Below are positions 1 to 10,505 of a stretch of 64,000 nt of DNA, piece after piece. Every line of letters begins with the position of its first letter. The first letter of the stretch is position 1. This DNA is from Salvia splendens (taxonomy: Eukaryota; Streptophyta; Magnoliopsida; Lamiales; Lamiaceae). Both the position numbers and the translations under genes were made by a program. The notes under the pieces are model-generated. The model was not told where the DNA came from and did no database searches. It worked only from the letters and a program-made list of their open reading frames with translations. The stretch spans positions 3,720,001-3,784,000 of the forward strand of contig NC_056046.1 of assembly GCF_004379255.2 (NCBI RefSeq). The letters run 5' to 3'.

Positions 1-90
1 GCCCCGAGGCGGACGGCATTTCCGGGGCCGAAGGGCCTCCGCCGAGAGTTGTGCGAGGACGCGCCGGCCTATAGGCGGCCAATATTTTTT
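1..90. other. GC-rich patch at window edge
   Basis: About 80 bases of GC-rich sequence end abruptly in a T-run and then AT-rich spacer. It could be the end of a transposon or of an exon lying outside the window. I see no open frame or terminal repeat that identifies it. Confidence 0.3.
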
Positions 91-762
91 TTTTGAAAAT
101 TCTATTATAAAATTTTATTTGTATTGTTTTTAAATGTTCGTTATAAAATTTTCCCGGTTCCATAATACAACGAATATTCGGTCCCAATTACCTCGTTTTC
201 TAATTATTTACATTTTAATAATTTTTTATTATAATTGATTTAAAATAAACGAAAATAAAATTAAATGAAAAGTGGATACAAAATATTGGGGCTATTGGAA
301 GTGTCCATCTTATAGCTGCGGACAACTTTTTTTATGGGTGCAGATAAATAAACTATGGTTGTGGACAAAAAAAGGGGCGGGGTTATTGGGCTGTCAGTAT
401 ACTCTTAACGATACTTTATAATGTTTTTTCCTTTCATCCTTTTGTTGGTGGATTGGTGACAAGGAAATCACTCTTTTGATTGCTCCATTATTGAAAAAAA
501 AAATCTTGTTTACGGAAACTATGAAGATGGTGCATGAATTAAATTAATATTTGTCATTGATATCGTTTTCAATTAATTTAAACTTTACTTTGGTATGTTG
601 CAATATGTAATCTAGATAATGTAATCATGCAAATGCAAATGAAGACCTTATAACGAACAAGATTCGGAACTTTATAAAATATTATCCTGCATATTTTAGA
701 TCTTTCAGTTCCATACATCGTGTAATTAATTATTTAGTAACCAAAAGCATGGAGCTAATATA

Positions 763-1360
763 AAGGGATGGGGAAAAATATCGAAATATTGAAATACCGG
801 CCTTATCGTATCGGAAAAATACCGAATTTTCGGTATACCGTGATTTTCGGTAGGGTATAATACCTTACTGAAATATTTCGGTAAGGTAAAGGTATGCATT
901 TTTATATACTGCGGCATGCCGAAATTCGTACCGTAATTTAAGGTATATACCGTAAAATATGAATATAATAATATATAAAGTATTTTATATATTTTAAAAT
1001 TATAAAATTTATTATGAAATATAATATAATATGAATAAAATATACTAGTATTTAATACCCCGTATATTATTTAAATTACTATAAAATATAAATAGTATTC
1101 TAAAAACTCAAATATTCAATTTCATTGATATTGAAAGTAAGGTATACCGCAAAAGTATGGTATACCGAACTTTGGTACGGCATACCGAAAATGAGGTACG
1201 ATATCGGTATGAAAATTCTCCATACTGAAAATAAGGTATACCGAAGTTCGATATACCGAAAATTTTGGTAAGATAAAGGTATGATTTTTTCGCATACCGA
1301 ATTTACGGTATGGTGGTTTCGGTAAGGTATGCCGTACCTAGGGGTACCTACCCACCCCTA
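763..1360. mobile_element. hAT-like MITE, CGGTAT-rich family, copy 1
   Basis: The element is made almost entirely of alternating GGTATACCG/CGGTATTTT palindromic words. One end reads AAGGGATGGGGAAAAAT and the other, reversed, TAGGGGTGGGTAGGTAC. The 8 bases before it (CTAATATA, 755-762) and after it (CTACTATA, 1361-1368) match at 7 of 8 positions, which suggests a hAT-type 8-bp target duplication. Related copies lie at about 5850-6076 and at 16405-16897. There is no coding capacity. Confidence 0.7.
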
Positions 1361-1927
1361 CTACTATATGCATAGTTTATGAACTTTTATTCATAATTAT
1401 CTAATAATGAATTTTTTGTATATCTCATATAAAAACCAAAAAATTAATGTTATTGAATTAAATAATGTTACCTGTTCATACAGAAAATGATATTGTTTAA
1501 TTGAAAAATATAAGCAATATTACACATCCAAATTTTATGGTTTTCTGGCCCATTTTCAAAGTTACGGAACGAACCACATTGACAAAACTTTATAGGAGTA
1601 CTAGTTCTTATTGATAATTTGCTCAAAGTTTAAATAAAAAGTATAAAGATATGTAAAGTTTGCACGGCAAAGAGTTTTGTTGTTTTGAACTTCATATTAA
1701 GCAAATAAATATACTGCATGATTATCTCTTCACAAAACAAATTTATTTCTTATTGGACCGTTAAAATCTTTTACTTGTTGGGCCCTTACAATTTGTTACT
1801 TATTGGGCCGTTTAAAAATTGTCAGTATACAATGTATTTGCATATACATTTAAATGTTTCAATTTAATAACTTAGCATTGTAATCCATTTCCCTTTTTTG
1901 TCAAAATATGAGAACATAAAAATAATA

Positions 1928-2138
1928 CTCTCTCCATTTTTTAAAAATAGCAACTATTTCTATTTTAGGCCGTTCCTTAAAAATAAAAATTTTAGAATTT
2001 TTCTATTTTAGGACTTGAACCCCACGATCTACTAACTCTATTTTCACTAATTTTTCTCTTCATCTCTCTTACTTTATCAATTATGTATTAAAACACGTGT
2101 CATTTTAAATATTTCTATTTTTTGAATACAGGAGGGAG
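1928..2138. mobile_element. Stowaway-like MITE (CTCCCTCC ends)
   Basis: The ends read CTCTCTCCATTTTT and, on the other side, ACAGGAGGGAG, in inverted orientation beside TA on the left and TG on the right. This is the common plant Tc1/mariner-type miniature element whose termini resemble CTCCCTCCGTCCC. The copy is diverged. Other family members in the window lie at 6154, 31445, 32683, 35949, 62328, 63091 and 63414. Confidence 0.65.
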
Positions 2139-2429
2139 TGAGTCAAATCTCTCCATTCAAAATATTCAAAGATCTATGTCATTTCATTAATTTAGTTTGG
2201 AAAAGTAGACCATCTACGACTAGTACCATGATAGAAGACCCATGATTATTTATTGACGAAAAAAAAATCAATTTATTGACATTCAATTTTGTCATTTTCC
2301 AATTTAATTTTGCTTTCTTGCCCCATCGTAACGCTCTCCGTCGACTAGGCCGGGCCTTTCCAAGAAACCGGCGACTTAAATCCAATCCTCTATTCGGGCC
2401 TTCTCTCTCCACACTTTATCTCACTAAAC

Positions 2430-5261
2430 ATGGCCGATCACCACCACCACCACCACCGCCCGAATCGCATCTCCCTCCCCCCACGCGCTGCCAATGCCGC
2501 CGCCGCCGCCACTCCGACCCCCCGCCCCTCTTACCCACTCTTCCCCCACACACCTTTCACCCCCGCCGCCACTCCCTCCAAACTCCGCCGCCCCATTTCT
2601 CGCCCCTCCGCCGCCACCTCCCTTTTCCTCCTCCTCTTCTCCCTCCGCTCGCTCTACTCCCTCTTCCCGTTCCTCCGCGCCTCCCCTCCCTCCTTCTCCA
2701 TTTTCCCCTTCTCCTTCCTCGTCTCTCTCCTCTCCTTCTTCCTCACCCTCTCCTTCTCTCTCTTCGCCTCCATTTTCGGCCTAGATTCTCACACTAGAAA
2801 GTCCCAGCGCCCCCTTCTCTCTCTCACTCTAATCACCCAATCCCAGCACAAGCTCCTCGCCGCCAAATCACTCCTCCTCGCCGTCGTTTTCCTGCTCAGA
2901 TTCCAGGCGTTGCGCTACTGCGGCGCCGCGGCGCTGATCCTCGCCGAATTGGCCGGAATCGTCGCGGCGCGTTTCTTCCAGGAAGGTAAAAATCGAATCT
3001 TTACCGATGGGAATTCGATCGGATCATCCAAAATTCGTGGGTTTATCGCGCTTTTATCTGGGTTGATCTTGTTGTCTCTCAGCTGGGATCGAATCGAGTG
3101 CTTTCCTTTATCCCATGTGAATATTATCAACAAAGGATTTGCAGCTTTCCCTAATTCGAATTGTTTGAGGATTTGGCCAATGCTGCTGCCATTCTTGTCA
3201 GGGTTTTTAGGGTGTTATGAGAGGGTTTTATCGAATTGGGGGAAAATTCGTGAGCTAGGGCAGAAGAGGGTTAGGTTGATCACGTTGTTCTTCACTACAG
3301 TTGTGCTGTTCATACCTGCTTGTGTTAGCATGTTCGTGTTTGAATTCGAGGGCGATAGCATTTCGTTGTCGAGCCTAGGCTGGCCGTTGGCGAATACTGT
3401 AGTTTTTGGGGTGCTTTTGAGTGAGAATTACACTGATGAGAGATCAATGGCTGCATCTAAAGATAATCAGAGGGAGTATTTTGTGACATTTGTTTGTACT
3501 CTTGTGTTGGAGTTGTTCTATTTTCCCGAGCTCTCGTTGTGGGGATTGCTTATATGTGGTTTGTTGTTGTGGATAGCAGCGAGGGAACTGAATCCTGTTA
3601 GTATTAATTATCCTGAGTTGGGGTATGAGTCGAATGAGTCACGTGGTTTTGAGGTGATGAAACCTCTTAGGCACATATTGAGTGAGCGGAAGTCACGCAA
3701 GATTGCTCTGTTTCTGCTGATAAACACTGCTTATATGGTTGTGGAGTTTGTGGCTGGTTTCATGAGTAACAGCCTTGGGTTGATCTCTGATGCTTGTCAC
3801 ATGCTGTTTGATTGTGCTGCTCTGGCGATTGGTTTGTATGCTTCGTATATTTCTAGGTTGCCAGCAAATGGCCAGTTTAATTATGGGCGTGGGAGGTTTG
3901 AGGTTCTCTCGGGATATGCCAATGCTGTTTTTCTGGTTCTTGTCGGAGCGTTGATCACGTTGGAGTCGTTTGAGCGGATTTTGGACCCTCAGGAGATTTC
4001 CACGAGCAGCCTGCTGTCTGTTTCGATTGGAGGCTTGGTTGTGAATATGGTGGGGCTTGTTTTCTTTCATGAGGAACATCATCATGCCCATGGTGGATCC
4101 GGGTCGTGTTCACATTCCCATCACTCCCATGGCGAAGAAGCTCATTCACACGAGCATCACCATGATCATCATTCACAGCATCATGGTGACAAGCATCAGG
4201 AAGTCGTGGGTGTTGTAGATGACTGCAGTGAGAAATCGTGTTCAAAACATGAGGAACATCACCACCACCACCACCACCACCCGAAGAATGAGCAGCACGA
4301 CCATGTTGAACTACACGGCCACAATCATCATCATCATTCCCATGTACAGGATCAGCACCACCAGAATCATGACGGCCAATCAGATCATAGTCACAGTCAT
4401 GCGGGAGAGAAGGAAAAGCACGATCTCCACCTCCATAGCCGAACTGGTCAACTCGACCATCATCACAAACATGTTGAACCACACCACCATGATGTTAATG
4501 TGGACAACCAACATCACCACCAACAGAATCATGTTGGCCAATCAGATCACAACCACAGTCATGCGGGAGAGAAGGAAAAGCACGACCTCCACCTCCACCA
4601 CCAGACTGATCAACTCGACCATCATCAGAAACACGTTGACCCACACCACCACCATATCCACCACCACAATCATGCTGAAGAAAAAGAAAAGAAGCATCAC
4701 CACCACCACCACGATGTCAATGTGGACAACCAACATCACCACCATATCCACCACCACAATCATGCCGAAGAAAAAGAAAAGAAGCATCACCACCACCACC
4801 ACATCGACCACAACATGCAAGGCATCTTCTTGCATGTCCTGGCAGACACCCTGGGAAGCGTTGGAGTTGTTATCTCGACTTTACTGATAAAGTACAAGGG
4901 CTGGCTCATTGCTGACCCCGCATGCTCAATATTTATCTCGGCACTGATTGTGTCATCTGTGATTCCATTGCTTAGAAATTCCGCAGAAGTCTTGCTGCAG
5001 AGAGTCCCCAGATCCTACGAGCAGGATCTCAAAGAAGCTCTAAACGACGTGATGAAACTGAAAGGAGTTCTTGGCTCCCAGAATTTTCACGTCTGGAGCT
5101 TCACCAACACAGACGTCGTGGGGACCATCCATCTCCATGTTTCAGCAGACTCTGATAAACTTTCCATCAAGAAACAAGTTTCACACATTTTACGCGGAGC
5201 TGGGGTCAAGGATTTGGCTGTGCAGGTAGAATGCATCACCGAGTCACTTCAACCCTTATGA
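2430..5261 (+). CDS. MTP12: Golgi zinc transporter, cation diffusion facilitator, MTP12/ZnT5-like
   Basis: Single-exon gene of 943 codons. The N-terminal third is Pro/Ser/Leu-rich and then strongly hydrophobic with several predicted membrane spans, as in ZnT5 and plant MTP12, which carry extra spans before the transporter core. The core starts near residue 420. The two metal-site HxxxD motifs are visible: DACHMLFD (H457, D461) and LHVLAD (H802, D806). Between them lies a cytosolic His-rich loop of about 250 residues (547-793) with runs of six to eight His. The C-terminal domain has the usual NFHVWSFT segment. In Arabidopsis MTP12 pairs with MTP5 to move zinc into the Golgi (family knowledge). 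The protein is longer than Arabidopsis MTP12 (about 800 residues as remembered), mostly because of the loop. The ATG follows a pyrimidine-rich leader and no upstream in-frame alternative fits better. GMPPA-like KONJAC lies 1.6 kb downstream on the same strand. Confidence 0.93.
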   Translation: MADHHHHHHRPNRISLPPRAANAAAAATPTPRPSYPLFPHTPFTPAATPSKLRRPISRPSAATSLFLLLFSLRSLYSLFPFLRASPPSFSIFPFSFLVSLLSFFLTLSFSLFASIFGLDSHTRKSQRPLLSLTLITQSQHKLLAAKSLLLAVVFLLRFQALRYCGAAALILAELAGIVAARFFQEGKNRIFTDGNSIGSSKIRGFIALLSGLILLSLSWDRIECFPLSHVNIINKGFAAFPNSNCLRIWPMLLPFLSGFLGCYERVLSNWGKIRELGQKRVRLITLFFTTVVLFIPACVSMFVFEFEGDSISLSSLGWPLANTVVFGVLLSENYTDERSMAASKDNQREYFVTFVCTLVLELFYFPELSLWGLLICGLLLWIAARELNPVSINYPELGYESNESRGFEVMKPLRHILSERKSRKIALFLLINTAYMVVEFVAGFMSNSLGLISDACHMLFDCAALAIGLYASYISRLPANGQFNYGRGRFEVLSGYANAVFLVLVGALITLESFERILDPQEISTSSLLSVSIGGLVVNMVGLVFFHEEHHHAHGGSGSCSHSHHSHGEEAHSHEHHHDHHSQHHGDKHQEVVGVVDDCSEKSCSKHEEHHHHHHHHPKNEQHDHVELHGHNHHHHSHVQDQHHQNHDGQSDHSHSHAGEKEKHDLHLHSRTGQLDHHHKHVEPHHHDVNVDNQHHHQQNHVGQSDHNHSHAGEKEKHDLHLHHQTDQLDHHQKHVDPHHHHIHHHNHAEEKEKKHHHHHHDVNVDNQHHHHIHHHNHAEEKEKKHHHHHHIDHNMQGIFLHVLADTLGSVGVVISTLLIKYKGWLIADPACSIFISALIVSSVIPLLRNSAEVLLQRVPRSYEQDLKEALNDVMKLKGVLGSQNFHVWSFTNTDVVGTIHLHVSADSDKLSIKKQVSHILRGAGVKDLAVQVECITESLQPL
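4362..4650 (+). repeat. 162-bp in-frame tandem repeat in MTP12 His loop
   Basis: The block starting CAGAATCATGACGGCC at 4362 recurs as CAGAATCATGTTGGCC at 4524. The period is 162 bp (54 codons), so the frame is kept. Each unit encodes a GQSDH-HSHAGEKEKHDLHLH-type stretch. Confidence 0.85.
4651..4803 (+). repeat. 90-bp in-frame tandem repeat in MTP12 His loop
   Basis: The block beginning ACCATATCCACCACCACAAT at 4651 recurs at 4741 with a period of 90 bp (30 codons). It encodes HNHAEEKEKKHHHHHH twice. The two copies differ at very few bases, so the duplication is recent compared with the rest of the loop. Confidence 0.88.
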
Positions 5262-5365
5262 CTGCCTGCATAATGTTCCGGTAATTCCAGAACTTTCTTC
5301 TTAGAATTTTCAGCAGAAAGCATGAATGCCATTAAATCTATGATTGCAAAATGTATATCAGTCTC

Positions 5366-5594
5366 TTTAATTAATCATGTTGTTATCCCTTTAATTAATC
5401 ATGTTGTTGTGAATGAGGATAGATGCTTGATCATACTTATCATCGTCTAGCTATTAGTACCTCGAGGCCTCATTGTTTCCTTGGTTATAGGGTTCAGTTT
5501 GGGACATCGTGGAAGTGAAGTATATTTACAACTGATAGAATGGCACGAAATTGTGGAAGTAAAGTATATTTTCAACTGATAGAATGGCACGAAG
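5366..5594. repeat. Two short tandem duplications in MTP12 3' flank
   Basis: TTTAATTAATCATGTTGTT occurs at 5366 and again at 5390. A 44-bp unit containing CAACTGATAGAATGGCACGAA occurs at about 5509 and 5553. Both probably lie in the MTP12 3' UTR or just beyond it. There is no coding meaning. Confidence 0.8.
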
Positions 5595-5849
5595 CTACTA
5601 ACTGTCGATCAAAGGCGTCTCAACGAGCAGGCTTTTCTTGTCCAGAGATTATTTTAGTTGATCACAGAACCCTAGTTTGTTGTTCTTGTTGATCACAAAG
5701 AGGGCTAAGTTTATGGTTCTTGTCTGCTGTAAAGGTGAGATGTTTTAATAGAAGATGAAGGTTTTACCTTCTGATATATACACAAAATGTATCTGTATTT
5801 TTGTAGAATTAAACATCAGTTATTTAGATGATGATTATGTTTTGCTTTT

Positions 5850-6076
5850 AAAAGTTATTTGTTGTACAAGTATACCGTGTTATTTGCGGTATATACGGCA
5901 ATTGCGGTATGATGCGGTATACCGCGGTATATACAAAATGCATACCTTTACCGTACCTAAAACTGTCGGTACGGTATGATACCGTACCGAAAAGTACGGT
6001 ATACTGAAAATTCGGTATTTTCGGTATTTTTTCGATACGGTAAGTGCGACATTTCGGTATATTTTTCCAGTCCTAG
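5850..6076. mobile_element. hAT-like MITE, CGGTAT-rich family, copy 2 (degraded)
   Basis: The same GGTATACCG/CGGTATATAC word composition as the element at 763-1360, ending in TATTTTTCCAGTCCTA near 6075. The left terminus is not clear, so the start is approximate. A possible duplicated flank (GTTTTGCT before, GTTTGGCT after) matches at 7 of 8 bases. Confidence 0.5.
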
Positions 6077-6153
6077 TTTGGCTATTTGAATATTTGTAAA
6101 TCTTGCAACGTTATAACTACTCAATATAAGTACTACTATTGATTATTGATATA

Positions 6154-6341
6154 CTATTCCCTCTGTCCCATAGCATGATCCACATTATTATTAAGTAATT
6201 AGTGTTTAATAAGTTGTAATGGTATATTATAAATAAATTGATGTAAAATTTGGGACAACTTTTTATATATGAAAATGCTCATATTTTAATAGGACATAAA
6301 AAAATAGGAAGTGTATATATATTTTTATGGGACAGAGAGAG
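6154..6341. mobile_element. Stowaway-like MITE
   Basis: Left end CTATTCCCTCTGTCCC and right end GGGACAGAGAGAG are inverted relative to each other and are flanked by TA on both sides. It belongs to the same family as the element at 35949-36127. Confidence 0.75.
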
Positions 6342-6829
6342 TACGATTTTCCCTTTCTCATGAAAATAATTTGAATCAATATATATTGTACCATAAAAAA
6401 AATTTACTTTGAGATCCAACATGTTATAAAATGATGACGAATATACCATTGGATCCCAAAAATATACTTAGCTTTAAAAATGTCCAAACTACGAGAATTA
6501 TGTGAGATCTGGTCAACGGTTTAATTATTTGTTGGAAATAAAGTTTGATAAGTTTATTAATACTAATTACTAATCTTATCGAAAAACAGGTACCATTAAA
6601 TTTTTTTTTCAATTATTTTATTCTTGTATAAGTTAACTTCTGTATTTAATCACCAAATACAGAAAGTGAAATACACAAGAGCGAACAAAGCGACATCGTT
6701 TTAGGAGGCGAAATTTGCTGATTTGAATTGTCAATTCACCTCGACTCAAAATCACTGTAACTGTAATACCTAAAATCTTCGATTTCAGGGTTTAAGAGAG
6801 GATTCTTGACCTTTTTTGATCACCGGAAA

Positions 6830-9749
6830 ATGGACAGCGCCGATGAGAAGGTGGTCGCAGTGATCTTGGTGGCAGGTCCAAGTAAAGGTGCGATTTTTAT
6901 AATTCTGTTCTTAATTTCTGTCTAATCTGTCAATTCTCCTCTGAATTCTTACTCACCCCCATTTCAATGGCGTTTTTGCTCAGGGACTCGATTTAGGCCT
7001 CTTTCTTTCAACACTCCAGAGCCTTTATTTCCTTTGGCTGGTCAACCAATGGTTCATCACCACATCTCCGCCTGCAAAAATGTATGTTTCACTTGTTTTT
7101 GGAAATTAAATAATCATTGCTGATTTTCTACTGAAGGTGGAATTACTCAGATGTTACTTTTCCTTTGTATAATTCGTGTGGTGGCATCTTGCATTTGTGT
7201 TGCAAATTTGCAATGTGTAAGCTGGAAGATTTGAGTGTTGTTTTAATAATTGAGAGTGTGCAGATACCCAATTTGGTCCAAGTTTTTCTTATAGGATACT
7301 ACGAAGAGCGCGAATTCGCTCTGTATAGCTCTTCGGTGTCTAATGAGCTCAAAGTTCCTGTGAGGTGAATGTTAACAGATCTGTTAGTGAAATGTGGTTT
7401 AATTGTTTCTACAAGTTTGAGTTATATAAACAGATCTATTCTTGAAATGTTATTTACCAGGTTCTTATTTTGTTTTTCAGATATTTGAAGGAAGATAAAC
7501 CGCATGGCTCGGCAGGAAGCCTTTACTACTTCAGGGATCGAATCATGGAGGAAACCCCTGTATGCATTACTGGTTACTGAGTCAATATTTATTGAATTGC
7601 CTCATCAAAACTCTACTTCTTTTCGCGTAGTGTTCTGGTTTCTAAATGCACCAGTTTTGCCTTCTTACACTGTATGCTTTCGTTTCTGCAGTCGCATATT
7701 TTTCTACTGAATTTTGATGTGTGCTGCAACTTTCCCCTGCCTGAGATGCTTGGTAATCATCGTCTTTCTTCTATTGTCTTGAAGAATGCTTTTGCTCTTA
7801 TGAAGTTATGTGTATTCTAACATCCTTTTTGCAATTGTCTAACTGCAATTTCTGTTGTTGTTTAGAGGCCCATAAAGCCTATGGTGGGATTGGCACATTG
7901 CTAGTTATTAAGGTGAGTCTCCTTTCACAGAGTCTTCTTCTTTTAAGCTGGCTTATTGCATTACAGACCTCGACTCAAGTTGTTCTGTGAAATACTCTCT
8001 CTGAAATTGATTCTGCAGGTTTCTGCTGAATCGGCCAGCCAGTTTGGCGAGTTGGTTGCTGATCCGGCTAGTCAAGAACTGCTGCACTACACTGAGAAAC
8101 CGGAGACCTTCGTATGTTTCACACTAAAAATCCACATGCATAGTTTTAGAAGCTGACTATATCTCCCTTTTTTGGGCTTACATCATTTTTTTCTACTTGT
8201 GATTACAGGTGAGTAATCTGATTAACTGTGGTATTTATGTCTTTACGCCAAACATTTTTAGCGTCATCCAGGAGGTATATCGGCTCCGGGAAGAAAAAGG
8301 TGAGTGAAGCTGAATTATGGTATTTCTTTTATCTTACAACTACTTCATTAACATACCAATTCTATTAACAACTCAGTTTCAAATATCTTCAAAACCTGCG
8401 ATACAAAGTAATTTATATGTGATTGTGATATAGAAGTTGTGAAGATCTAGATTGTAAATCTACTGAAATTCTACTTTCACTTGTGACTATGATATCAATA
8501 TTGATGATTATATTTCATTCAATTAACTGCAGCATACACTCGCAACATACCAAATTACGAGTCTCAGCAATTTGCTACAAGGTATAACTAGCAGTCATAA
8601 AATTCTTTGCCTTTTGCACATTAGTCGCATTCAAAGAATCAAGAATTTTATCATTTATTCTCCTATAAACCGTTATATTAGGATATCAGCCTCATTTTAG
8701 TTACCGGGTTGATTAATCTTTCGTTTAGGTCTCTTCCTACAGATTTTGTTAGGTTGGACCAAGATATTTTGTCGCCTCTTGCTGGTAAAAAGCAGTTGTA
8801 TACATACGAGACCACAGAGTTTTGGGAACAGATCAAAACCCCTGGGTAAATCAATCCTCGCACGTGGCGTGGCAATTCCTTTCTTCCATGTATCTCAACC
8901 CTTTAGATCATCTGTACTGAGTCAATATATAACTTTTCAGAATGTCTATCAAATGTTCTGCTTTGTATCTTTCTCAATTCCGCTCCACCTCTCCACATCT
9001 GCTGGCCAGTGGGGATGGCAACAGAAGTGCTTCTGTTGTAGGAGATGTTTATGTTCATCCATCCGCAAGAGTGCATCCTACTGCAAAGGTAAATTCAACT
9101 AATCTCTGCAGCAAGATGTTTATGAAAACGCACGTAAAAACTATCTTTCCCGGAAGATGTTTGTTGCCATTGCTTTGATCCGTTTCTTTACACAAACAGA
9201 TTGGACCTAATGTCTCAATATCAGCAAATGTTCGTATAGCGCCTGGTGTAAGACTCAAGAACTGCATCGTGCTAGATGATGTTGAAATCATGGTGCGTTA
9301 GCCAGATAAAATCAAGGAAAGCAATAAAGTTGGTTATACAATTGGTAACACGATCTTTCGTGGACAGGAAAATGCTGTTGTGGTAAATGCAATTGTCGGG
9401 TGGAAGTCATCTCTGGGACGATGGTCACGTGTCCAGGTACTACTCTACCTTTATTTTCACCTGAATGTGTGGGATTAGGTGCAAAAACACCCGGTTACAA
9501 ATTCGTTTCATCACTCTTACAGGCTGACGGAGACTACGACACCAAGCTAGGGATAACGATATTGGGTACGCCATTGTGACCACATCTTGCCTGTACATGT
9601 AAATTTCCTTATGCTTAGGCTAACACCGAATTCTCATATCTGATGCAGGAGAATCGGTGACTGTCGAAGACGAGGTTGTCGTGATAAACAGCATAGTTCT
9701 TCCGAATAAGGTGCTCAACCTAAGCATGCAGGAAGAAATCATCCTGTGA
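6830..9749 (+). CDS. KJC: KONJAC-type GDP-mannose pyrophosphorylase-like protein (GMPPA-like)
   Basis: Fifteen exons read as 6830-6887, 6984-7081, 7264-7364, 7481-7559, 7692-7752, 7866-7912, 8019-8111, 8209-8299, 8533-8581, 8729-8845, 8941-9088, 9200-9292, 9368-9436, 9523-9565, 9649-9749. Every intron is GT-AG and the total is 415 codons plus stop, the usual family length. The N-terminal nucleotidyltransferase domain opens with [19 protein letters not shown]. It continues through [17 protein letters not shown] and EEREFALY to the middle motif [17 protein letters not shown]. The C-terminal third is a hexapeptide-repeat beta-helix ([20 protein letters not shown]). KONJAC proteins of Arabidopsis stimulate GDP-mannose pyrophosphorylase and so feed glucomannan and glycan synthesis; they are thought to be regulatory, not catalytic. 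The loop has Ala where the relatives I remember have Gly (VGGP). The annotation as GMPPA-like is firm; the biochemical role is inferred from family. Confidence 0.92.
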
Positions 9750-10150
9750 AGAGTTTGATAACGATAATTTCCTTGGGCAGCCATGCTACACAATCAAAGG
9801 ATTACCAATGTTTATACATATTGTATCTGTTTCCCAACCAACAAATTTTGTTGTGTGATATGTGAGCTTACTTTGTGACGTGACATTCTAGTTGTCTAAA
9901 TATTGATTTTGGCTTGTCCCAAAATTTAATGGTTACCAAAATCAATAGAAATATGAACACTGATGGTGTTGCATGAACTATAAAAGTTATAGCATTACTA
10001 AAAGATCATTTTTGGTCATTTCAAAAAACAAGATTTTGGGGTGTCAATGGCTTAGGTGTGTACTCAAACACAAACTGGTAATTATAGCGTATGACAATAC
10101 ACTAAAAAGGCCGAGTAATTTCCAACAATTGCAAGTGTCTAGATAATACA

Positions 10151-10175
10151 CATCTCATCTCATCTCATCTCATCT
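10151..10175. repeat. (CATCT)5 microsatellite
   Basis: Five perfect CATCT units lie in the 0.75-kb spacer between the KONJAC-like gene and the mannosidase gene, which converge here. Nothing else is seen in this spacer. Confidence 0.9.
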
Positions 10176-10505
10176 ATAAGCATTTGTGGACATTCAATAC
10201 GAGTAAAATATATCCCATTTTTGTTAACAAATGGTCTCTGCCTGAGAATATATAGTGCACATCTACATAATCTATTAGACTAGTGGAACAAGAGTAGTTC
10301 GGCATAGCCAGCTTATAACCAGTTAGATGCTCCATCAAACAACCCGAAGGGGCTGACGAGTATTTCTACAAAACTTCCAGCAGCATGTGCTTCAAGATTT
10401 CCGACTTAGGTTGAACGTTACAGGTTGGAGAGATCTACTTCTCACAAACGGGAAGTTGCAAACCGATAGCAGGAACATGTTCTATAATTTATATGACAGC
10501 AGCAT

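Larger units (their letters stand above)
91..2429. other. AT-rich spacer upstream of MTP12
   Basis: No gene is seen here. The spacer contains two short elements listed separately (763-1360 and 1928-2138). The last 100 bases before the MTP12 start are pyrimidine-rich, as is common in a plant 5' UTR. No convincing TATA box was found. Confidence 0.6.

Noticed and set aside
2276..2797. Long Pro/Leu-rich open frames overlapping the MTP12 N-terminus
   Set aside because: They are shadow frames of a C-rich coding stretch. The frame with HxxxD motifs and full CDF homology is the real one.
3955..4887. Antisense and shifted frames rich in Val, Met or Thr across the His loop
   Set aside because: They arise from reading CAC/CAT repeats in other frames. 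No homology or independent signals.
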